A DNA stretch of 64,000 nucleotides from Pomphorhynchus laevis (Eukaryota > Acanthocephala > Palaeacanthocephala > Echinorhynchida > Pomphorhynchidae). Both the position numbers and the translations under genes were made by a program. Position 1 is the stretch's first letter; every line of letters begins with the position of its first letter. The notes below the pieces were generated by a model that searched no databases, was not told the origin of the DNA, and saw nothing but the letters and a program-made list of their open reading frames with translations. The stretch lies in assembly GCA_012934845.2 (NCBI GenBank), contig WNNJ02001554.1:62001-126000 (forward strand), given 5' to 3'. Positions 41,701 to 53,700 of this stretch are shown piece by piece.

Positions 41701-44700
41701 AACTTTTGTTTTCTTAAGCACTCACTAAAAAGAAATCACTTCACATTTTAAAAATGTGAAGTGAAATGCTAAAGTTAGCTTTTAGTTTCTAAAAAACGTT
41801 ATCGACAATAAAAATATATAAATTCAGTAAATTTATATATTATTGAATAAACAAATTTAGTAATTATGGAATCTACGTTACCTTTCAAATACAGTTAATT
41901 TTAAATGTATATACAAATTCAAACCTCAATGATTTAATTCAGAATTTAAATTAAATAATATCTATAGGTTTCCAAACTTCGACAATTTAAGAGAAATATA
42001 TGTTTTCATTGATAAAAGCGTAAATCATTTGAAAATCAATTTCCCATTCAGATAATAAAGTTATCATAATCTAATTTATCTAATCTAATTTAATCTAAAT
42101 TAAATTATAAATTTAATTTTTTTTAATTAAAAAAAGAAACAAATTTAAATTGGATATATCTTGACCTTAAAAATGATTTTATAATGATTTCACGTATTAA
42201 AAGAAAGATTGGAGGTCATCAAAAGGAACTGACAGTTTCTTTTGACAGTTCCTTTAATCAGTTTCAATAATAATACTATTGTCAGCTAATTAATCCAACA
42301 TAGCAGCGAGATCAAATACATGCGAATGATGTTTTTCCTGTGATATATATTTCCAGAAGCACTAAATTAAATAGAAGTTCATTTAATTATGCATTCATTA
42401 ATTATACGAAAATCATTTTATATTTTGCTTAAAAATATAAAAATCCATCTAATTATATTTCGCTTCAATAAGTTTCCTATCTCATTTGATAACGGATTAA
42501 TTTCATTTGATGAGAGAAAATGTTTTTATAAAAAATATCTGTCGGATTCTTACTTTGATGTTAAAATGTAACCTCGACTCATCAAAAAATCCTTTATTTT
42601 GGTAATTCAATCGAATTAAATTTTAGAAGGCAGCTAAACTATTTTGTAATATTCAAAGTTAGCCGGGGAACATTATTATCTTTAAATTATTATTTGGAAA
42701 GTTCAACGAATGTTCTGCCCATCATCCTCATAAATTCTGACAAATTTTCAAACCTCATTAATGTTTTCGAGGAATACTTTTCCAGTAAAACTTGAAAATA
42801 CTTAGAGATTTGAAATTATTATGGAGATTGACGATCCAAACTCCCGTTAAAGGTTCAAGAAATAATTTACATTCAAGAAATAATGTACATTATTTCCGTT
42901 AATTCAAGAAATAATATACATTTTTAACTATAAAACTAATTGAAAAATATTTGATGATATTCTGTGGTAAATATTTAAAATGAAACAAAAATACAATAAT
43001 TGTTGTTATGTAAATTTGCACTTACAAAACCGAAGAAATCGCAATTTACTGGAAATGGTGATTCAGGATATATATTACTAAGATACCATTTAAACGTTTT
43101 ACATTTCAACTGTTTACGCAAAAGCAGCCGATCATCAACGTCTTCGTGATTTAAGTAGTCAGCTGTAAAAAATGTGTAACTTCTAATCGCTGAATGTTAT
43201 ATACCCAATGCTGTAGAATACAATATTTCCTTATATTCATCTAGCCAGACTTTGACAGTTCGTTTTAGATTATGATTTAGAGTTTGAGATATTCCATCTG
43301 CAAAGGAATATGGACTATAATCACGAAATACGTGTCCAACACGTGAACACCTGTGAACGAGAATTTGACCACCGCACATCCAAACTCTTAATGACATTTC
43401 AATGTTTTCAAATCCCCACGTCTTCATTCCTTTATCATAACCGCCAAGCTCGAAAAATAATTTCTTGTCTATTGAAAAGAGACCACCTGCCATAATAGGT
43501 GTACTGAAATGTAAAGGTATTATTATTTTTATAAGTTATTGAGTTAAAAGTTCGGATTATAATAAACTGATTGTCGCCTCGTACTGACTATTCTTGTTTT
43601 AAAAATATGCACATACAATGGTCTATTTCATATTGTTGAACGCGCAGCAATCATACCGGTTGTTTGCTGTAACATGCGGAGACGGAAATATAGCTTTTAA
43701 AGCTAATTGAAAAGAAAACATCAATCAAAACTATTTTGTCATACAGTGGATGTATAAAACTACTTCCATGTGTCTAAGAGCAGCCAGATCATCTTTAGCA
43801 AGCAAAAACTATGAACTTTGATAATGGTGAAAATTTTTGTTTCCTGGGATAAAAATATCCCAGGAAACAAAAGCCTACCTCCTTTGGAGGAGGTATGAAG
43901 TAGCACGTGAATCCCCGGTAACGTGCTTCAATTATAATTATATATTATAATTCCAATTAATAATTTGTAATTTCTTATTATAAAAAAGGATAAAAAAGTT
44001 ATTTATTACAGTTAAAAACTGTGATAAAATTATTATTATGTGATAAAATTATTTTCATTGTGATGGCAGTTGCCATTGAAATATTGAATAATTCTTTGGT
44101 CTTTGATTTTCCTTTGTTTCTGTAAATTAATATATACTAAATTCAAGGAAATATATGACTTAAAAATCTTCAATTTAAAGAAGTTATTAGTTAAATGTGT
44201 GTTTGACATTGATATAGCTATGGTTATTCTACTAACGGTGTCTACTAGATGCGGATTAGGTAAAGAGTTAGCATGTGCTCTTAAGACACTAATCACACTA
44301 TACAAGCTATCATAACTGGAACATCTTATAAATACATCAGTAAATGAATTCTTCAAAGTAAGCTTAAGGCTAATTCGCTATGCTTTCGAACCAACCGGGA
44401 TAGTTTTAAGAGAATGTAGACATCGGATCAAATTTGGAACGCAAACAATAATAAATAGTTTTTTATTATTACATGTTTTATATAATGATGAATGGATGAA
44501 ATCCATTTATCGTAAATGGCCAATCATTTGTGCCATCGTGAATTGCCAATCATTTGTGACCAGAAGGAGCCCAACGATATGCTGAAGGGTACCATTTTGT
44601 AATGATAGTATATACCATTGTTTACGAAAGCGGTTTTTAACCAATCGGAAGGGCATATCGGTATTTGATTAAACATTGATTTAAAATCAATTTTAACGTA

Positions 44701-47700
44701 CCAATTTTTACACGATACGTTTTCTTTGCAATACTTGATGAGGAAAGATAGAAATCTGAATTGTTACATCCATTCTATATTTTCTCATCATATATCAATT
44801 TGCTGGAGTCCTTTTTGGGAATCAAACCTCGAGAATAGAACGGTGGCTCAGTCCTTCGTGGTAAAGTAGCTATAATGCCCTTCTTAATATGATATCGAAT
44901 GTACCTTAAGTGCGTGACTACGAAGGACTACTTAAGTGCATGACTTACGTTTGATCGCCATCGATGCTAGCTCACGAGCATAGCGTCAATTTGGACTCTG
45001 GCGGAACAAAGAGCGCAGATGTTTCGGTGTCTGACTTTGTTGTGAAAATCGAGGTATGTTAGCCATATCAGTTACCTCAGTATGTTGTTTGTACGATGAA
45101 GATCGTATCCTAACGAGCTCACCTAACGTTGATCTAAAGTCAATGTCTTCCAGGTTGTGTTCAATAAACATTTCCCGGTGTGCACGGATCACTCAATCGG
45201 GAGTTTGATCAAGAAGTATGTTTAAATCCTCTTCTACCGTAATAGCTTCGCGCATCAGTTGTATAAGCCCACGTTGTAAGGATGCATACGGATCCTCCTT
45301 ACCTGACATCTGATCGACAATATTTCTTATTGGTGGCCGAAGAATATCCGGTATTACCGATAAAAGAATGCATGCATCATCCCGGGATCATTATCCGTGG
45401 AGTAATAGATCCAATTTCTGACAGTGTCGGGGAAATGAGCTATAGGGAGTTGACAACTATATAGATAATTTCCCTATCGACACTGTCAGAAATCTGATCC
45501 ATCACTCTACGGGTAATGACCCCGGGATGATGCATGCTTTCGCTATGCATTCGAAACAACCGGGGTTGTTTTAAGATAATGTAGAGATCGGATGAAGTTT
45601 AAAATGTTATTTTTCGTAAAATCTACATGTTTTACATCATGATGAATGAATAAAAAATATATTCATCACGATGAATGGATTTAATAATGTTTCACATAAT
45701 TATTTCAAAACCACGATGGTCATTGACACACATTTAGCCGACAAAGATAAGGATATCGCAACAGTAAGTACTTCTAAGCTAGGTTTGCTATTGCTTGACG
45801 ATGCATTCGTTATTGTGGAAATTTCAGACAATTAGATCAATGCAAGTGGCGCTTTGTTAAGCGAATAGTCGGCATATCGTTTAAGTCGTAATTGACGAAT
45901 ATGCATTTTTAGTCGGCTTGAGTTTTTAAACTAAAATATGATTACAACTGTGACTTGAGCATACCCAGGAGAATCTCAGAAGTGTTGATTCCTTCTTGAT
46001 GGAAACGTCTTAAGTAGATTTGGCCACAGACGAGCTGTACTGTCGATACCGACATAGCTTGGATAAATTATTAATCAATGACAATTTAATATTGCGCGTA
46101 TTAGCTCAAACTTATCATGATTTGTGTGCTAAGATATCCTGCCACAAACGATCTGCTCTGTGTAGATTTTGCAGCCAATCATGCTCGTTGCTTACACATG
46201 TATTTCAATTTTGCGTTCTGAAGTCTTAAGAACTAGTCAAAAGACTTTAGTCTTTAGCTTAAGAATATCTTGATTTCTTAACGTAAAATATATGATTTGG
46301 AATACAAATGTTTTCTGCAAAATTATTTTATTTTTTCCTGATCGAGATACTTTCAATGATTATAAATTTATCTCAATTATTCTAATGAATTGTTTGGAGA
46401 TGAAAAAATTAGGAGCTACTTTAACTTGACAAAGATTACTTGTCTTTTAGATCGCAGATTAGCATCACTAATGGGAACTTATATAATTTAGAGTAAATAA
46501 TAAATGTATAAATATAAATGTATCACTTATATATGTATTAATGAAAGTCAAATGCATTATAAAGTTTAATAAAAATAAATCGCAAAATTGAGAGTTACCT
46601 GTGCTTATCGATCCATCTACTGCTGTCTTTCCTATTTGTGTAGCTCCATTTGAAATTTAAAGCTAAATTAAAGCCACCCCAAGTGTTTTCTGCAACTGTA
46701 TTGTATGTAAATTTATGTGCATCGATTACATCTATAAGCGGACATACAATTGTTGACCTAAAAATTCAAAGTCAACTGGTTTAATAAGTAATTAAGTATG
46801 TTAAGACCTATTAATTTGTATTTCATTCAATAACGGTTCAAGCCATCCAACAGTAACCTCCACATGTGAATCAAGAAATGTTATGACCTGACCTTTAGCT
46901 CTCTCTGCTCCAATCATTCTGGCACGCATGAGTCCTTCCCTCTGTTGACATTCAATTACTGTCACAGCAACTTGTAATTTCGAAGTGAATTTAAGTATCG
47001 CATCCTTTCTAAGATAATCTGAAGTATTTCTAATTTCACAAATAATAATGAAAATATATTTAGCACAATTAAATGTTAAATGAAAAACATTTATATTATT
47101 TTAAATACTTTGAATATTATAATGCTATATTCATATAATATAATATTAGATAGTTTAAGGCAAAATCCACCACAAATAAATTCAAGTTCTTTTCGATATT
47201 TTGGCAACTACTTGATGCCATCTTTAGGAATATAGTATTTATTTTGTATCTCAAGCTTTTCCAAAACACCTTTAGAGATAAAATAAATACAATAAATGCT
47301 ATTTAATGATAAATTATTTAATTATTAAATCGAATGTATTCTTCAATTGTAAATAGTTGATAATGTGATCCATTATTGATAAAGAATTATTGGAACTGGA
47401 TCAAAAAGGGAGAAACTTTTATTTGATATTTCGCTAACCTCTGTTAGAATCTTCAGTAATTTCTCGAAGATGCTAACAGATGTTAGCGAAATATCAAATA
47501 AAAATTTCATCTTTTTTATCCAGCTCCAATAACGCTCTAAATACAATATTTTTGAAGATGTCATCAAACGGTTGCCGAGATAATGAAAGGAATTCTAATT
47601 ACTTTGTGTTAAACTTTACCTTTAATTACCCAAATAAAAATTATTCTAGCCTGACTATTTTTGTAACTTATATTATAGTATTTATAATATGATAAAATAT

Positions 47701-50700
47701 TATAATATTGATAAATATTATAATATTTATATTCATAATATTATAATAATTATATCATAATATTTATATTTATAATTTTATCATATTTATATCATAATAT
47801 TTATTTTATAATATTTATATTCATAATATTATTATATTTATATCATAAGATTTATATTTATAATATTATTATATTTATATCAAAATATTTATGCTTATAA
47901 TATTTAACTCCGGCATGGACGGTCCCGAACCCGGCTGAAAAAGGAGGAGGGTTGGCGGCAGGAAGGGCATCCGGCTATAAAAAACCTGCCAGAACAAAAC
48001 ATGCCAGCAAATTCACTATCAAACGATCAAGCTAGGGCGTACCTCGTATGCGACGCGCATGCCCATCGCCCGGGATTTGCGAACAATCAACTAGGGTTAC
48101 CGAGACATCCACGATCTCGGCTAAAGAAGCAAGTCGTCACTGCTATCAGAATGGCTAGCATAAACGTCGGATCAATGACAGGAAGAAGCAAGGAAGTGGT
48201 AAATATGATGAGGAGACGCAAAATTCGGATCCTCGGTGTACAAGAAACCCGATGGAAAGGAGCGAAGTCCAGAGTCCTTATAGATGGATATAAACTCATT
48301 TACAGCGGCGGACCCACAAGGAAGAAATGGTGTAGGAATTATCATTGATCGATATCTTGTGAATTATGTTTAGGAAGTAAAAAATGACAAGCGATACAGT
48401 TATATCCGTGAATATCAACCCACATGGGGAGAGCATCACAGTCATTTCTGTATATGCTCCACAAGTTGGCTGTAGTGATGAAGAGAAAGAGGAATTCAGG
48501 CGAGACCTATTCGAAACAACAATGACAAGAGACTGTCGATATGTGATACTTGGAGATTTCAATGAACAAGTCGGATCGAGAGATGGCTTTGAGCGAATCC
48601 ACGGCTGACATAGCATAGGAAAGAGAAATGTCAATGGTGATAAGCTTTTAGACTATTCAGTAGCTAATGACCTGCGTTTAGTCAATACATTTTATCAGAA
48701 AACACCGATGCATCTCATCACGTATTGGAGTGGTGGATATTCAAGTCAGATTGACTTCATATTATACCCGATTGCAAAGTGGAGTGAAGTGTTAAACGCC
48801 AAGATGATTTTAGGAGAAGAATGAGCTCCACAACACAGAGTTATAGTTGTGGACTTGAGGATCATGACAAAAGGGAAACAGCAAAAAACAGCCGAATATT
48901 AAGAATGTATCCTGAAGGACATATTCAAAAAATCACTTGTCCAGAAACTGAATAAGAATGTATATCAGAATAAGAATGTATCCTGAAGGACAGATTCAAA
49001 AAATCACTTGTCCAGAAACTGAATATTGAGGTAAGGGATCCTGAAATCTGGTGGAATGAAATGGCCACAATCATTATTGAAGAATCGAAGACAATTTTTG
49101 GACTGTCATCAGGGAAACGACCACCAAATAAGGGGCTTGGTGGTGGAATCAGACAGTTAAAGATGCCGTCAGTCGAAAACAGGCAGCCAAAAAGAAACAG
49201 GACATCGATCCAACGGTTGAGAATAAAGAGGCGTACAAGCAGGCCAAGAAAGATGCGACACGCAAGTGTGCCATGGCCAAGATGGAAGCTGATCAGGACA
49301 TATATGATAAACTCGAAAAGGATAATGTAAAAAATTTCGTATTCAAGTTAGCCAGAATCAGAGATGAAGAATAGAAGGATATTGCACTAACTAGAATCAT
49401 TAAGGACAGTTCAGGGAGAATCCTTGATAGAAATGACGATATCCTAATTAGATGGAGATAGTATTTCGGAAATCTGCTGAATACAGAGAATTCTTCTTTA
49501 TCTCATGAAGAAGCGTGCCTACTGATGGGATTTTTGTATTAAGGCAGCTTTACGATAAAAATCAGCGAGAAGTGTGTTTTTAAATTTGGAGAAAGCCTAT
49601 GATACAGTGCCACGTGACCTTGTTTGGATATGCCTAAGAAAGAAAAACTGCTCTGAACTATACGTTCGTGCTATCAAATCTATGCATGAAAAGTGTTATA
49701 CTTGCGTTCGGTGTCTGGTTGGCGACATGGCGAGACGGACTACTTCCAAGTGGCGACAGGACTCCATCAAGGTTCGGCTCTGTCTGTTTTTATTTGTGAC
49801 AATAAAAAAATATGTTTTGGAAACTGCAATGTTTTGCAGTTTCCAAAACTGCAATGTTTTGGAAATCACAATGCTGTTAGCAGATGACCTGGTCCTTACA
49901 GCTGAGAACTTAGATACACTGGAAAAAAAGCTAGAAAGTTTGTGTTATAAACTGGAGCGACGAATTGAAAATAAACAAGAAGAAAACTTTGTATATTGGT
50001 CCAGAAAGATTGACATTGCAAAGAGTCTAAATAGAAAAAAGAGACAATATCGTATACCTGGGCAGCATGACAAATATGTTGAATTCATTAGCGCCGGAGA
50101 TTGGACTGAGGGTACAAAGTGCTTGGATAAATTGGCGGAGTACCCTGGGCATCCTATGCCACAATCGAGTAGCAACAAAGTTGAAAGGACGCATATACGA
50201 TGCTGTTGTTCGACCAGCCGTGATTTATGCAGCTGAGACCTGAGCAACAAAAGAAGAAGATATCCACAGGTTAGCAGTGAACGAGGTGAGAATGCTCAAA
50301 TGGTCTGCTGGTATCACAAAGAAGGGCAAAGTCCGCAACATTGATATCTGGAAGATGTTCAAAGTGGACTCGATACGAGACGGCATCGTCCGAAAAAGGC
50401 TACGATGATTCGGACATGTAGCAAGAAGAGAGGATGATCACCGGATAAGGAGCGCTGAAAAAGTCAAGATCGAAGGGAAATGACGTCGAGGAAGGCCAAA
50501 GAAACGCTGGAAAGATTGCGTCAAGGAGGACATGAATGCCCTGGGAATAGCGACCGATATAGGACACGAGATGGCCCAAAATCGTTCGTTGTGGAATAAG
50601 TTGTTGGCAGCAGCGACCTCTCTGTGAGAGATAAGTTGGGGAAGAAGATTTATATTTATAATATTTATATTCATAATATTCTTATATTTGTATCATAAAC

Positions 50701-53700
50701 ATAATATATTTATGAATATATTATATATTTATATATAATATATTTATATATTTATAATATAATATAAATTTATCATTTAATCATGGTGAACATATTCAAA
50801 GCGATTAAGAACATAAGTCGGTAATATTCGCTGTAATTTTTGCATTACGATAATGGGGTTAAATGAATCAAATCAGCTAATTGAGTCTACGTATTTAATG
50901 CAATTATAAAGTTATAAAATATAGAAGATATAAAATTAACAAATTATAAAATTATAAAATTAAAAAATAAATAAATAATAACAATAATAATGCTAAATCA
51001 AAATTTAATAATTAAGTAATTGTTATATAAGATTGTATATAATTTATATCAAGTTAAAATAAAAAATTGAAATTTAAAATAAAATCCAATTTTTAAAAAT
51101 TGACTAATAAATAACATACGATGTATCAGAATAAAGATTAAAGGTCATCAAGAGGAACTGATATGCTATCAAATTTCAGCCTATATTCATCGACACAACA
51201 TAGCAGCGGGACCAAATACATTCTAATTGCTTATTTCCTCTGATGAAATTTGATTATATAGTATCTTAATCTCGATCTAACATAGCAGCGGGGTCAAATA
51301 CGTGCTAAGGACATAGTTCCTCTGATTGAATTTGATTATATAGTATCTAATTCTAATACAAAGTATATTATTTATTATTCATTCATCAAAATTTTCTGCT
51401 AATGATTTTAAATTAAATTTTAATATTATTGTGTTGATTTATATATTTTACTATTTTCTGTTTAATGGTATTTTTATAGTAACCTAGTTTAAAATATGCA
51501 TTTATCAAATTATTAAAATGATTTTGAAGAAAGCCAATATCATTACATATTGTTGCAATTCTTAAATTTCATTATTTAATGTATTATATTTTATATTATA
51601 TGGTATGCATGAATGCTCATGCAAAAATATTTTATTCTTATACAAAGTATATTATTTATTATCCATCCATAAAAATTTGCCACTTAAGAGTTTAAATTTA
51701 TTCTTTATATTATTGTGTTGATTTATATATTTTACTATTTTCTGCTTGATGTTATTTTTATCGTAACCTGGTTTAAAATATGTATCTATTAAATTATTTA
51801 AATGATTTTTAAGAAAGCCAATATCTTAAATAGTTGATAATGATGATCCATTTTTGATAAAGAATTATTGGATCAGGATCAAAGGAAATAGGAAAGATTT
51901 TATCTATATTTATCTAATCTATGTTAATCATCTTCAGATGAATTTGATAAATTTTGAATTTATCAATTCATCATTTTACAAATTCAAAAATTTTGAATTT
52001 GATTTTTGAATTTTCTGCAAATGCTAATAGAAGTTAGCGAAATTAAAAATTTCTCTTTCCTTTGATCCAGCTCCAATAATTCTTTATAAAAATATTGATT
52101 TCTTTGATAGAAGATAAAACAGAAACGATGAAAAATTTACCGTAAAATAAATTAATAGTAAAAAGTTGACAAAGATATACTTTTTTGATAATTTATTAAA
52201 AATGAAATCAGCGCTCACGGAAACATAAAACGAATTCTAAATCGGTTAATATCTGAAGAATTGATAAAAAATTTACACAGTTGGTACACACTATCCCCGT
52301 TATATATTCTTGAAATCGAAACTTTTTGATTCCTAATGGTACTCTTAAAGACATATAAACGTCAATGATGCTCGATAGAAACTGCTATGTGATTTAGGTT
52401 TTAGCCCTTATTCCTCAACCCAACATGGAATCAACAAACTTGGAAATCAACAAATGAAAATAAGTTGTACATAGTAGATTGTTAAATCAAATCAGCTAAT
52501 TGAGTCTACGTATTTAATATAATTATAAAATAAACAAAACATAATAATGCTAAATCAAAAAGTAATAATTAAATAATAAAATTAATAATTGTTTTTAGAT
52601 TTTCTATAATTTAAATCAAGTTAAAATAAAAAATTGAAATTTAAAATAAAAGTCATTTTTATGAATTGACTAATAAATAACAGACGTTGTATCAGAATAA
52701 GAATTAGAGGTCATCAGGAGGAACTGTTATGCTATCAGGTTTCGGCCTCTAATTACTCTACCCAACATAGCAGCGGGGCCAAATACGTGCTAAGGACGTA
52801 TTTCCTATGATAAAACTATCTAGTATCTTATTCTAATACAAAGTATATTATTTATTATCCATCAATAAAAATTTGCCACTTAAGAGTTTAAATTTATTCT
52901 TTATATTATTGTGTTGATTTATATATTTTACTATTTTCTGCTTGATCTTATTTTTATAGTAACCTAGTTTAAAATATGTATCTATTAAATTATTTAAATG
53001 ATTTTGAAGAAAGCCAATATCATTACATATTGTTGCAATTCTTAAAATTTCATTATTTAATGTATTATATTTTATATTATATAATATGCATGTAAAAATA
53101 TGGTATGTATGAATGCTCATGCAAAAATATGTTTGTAAATTTATATAATCTTTACGATATAAATTAATAATAGTTTTAATAAAAATATGAAAATTATTTA
53201 AATTATTATAACATAATAATAATTATTAATAATTATAAAAATTATTAATTTTTATATAAAAATATAAAATTTTCAAAAATATAATTGGGCTACTATTACC
53301 ACCCATTGGAACAGCTTTTACTTGTCTAAATATAGATGTCTCTACTTTTAAATAATTTTGATTTATTAAAATATTTAAGGATTCTATTAATTCAATTTTA
53401 TCCATATATTTATATTTACTTGATGGTTTAATTTTTGTTAAATAGGCGTTATAATTATTAAAACATATATATGTATATCTTTTTCCGAATATAAGATTAA
53501 TTAATTTTTCTAACGCTTCTTAAATATCTGTTATTAATAATTATATTAATAAATATTAATTAATTTTACTAACGCTTCTTTAATATCTACTAAATCTATA
53601 TTCGTATAAAGCGTACTAAAATCGTATGTATTTATATTTTGAAAATTTATTCCTTTTGTCTGTTCTAAAAATTCTTTTGTAGAATTAATACTGAAATAGT

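Noticed and set aside
44036-44356. Pair of antisense ORFs of 70-106 codons
   Set aside because: Low-complexity, no splice or poly(A) context, both strands open; treated as chance.
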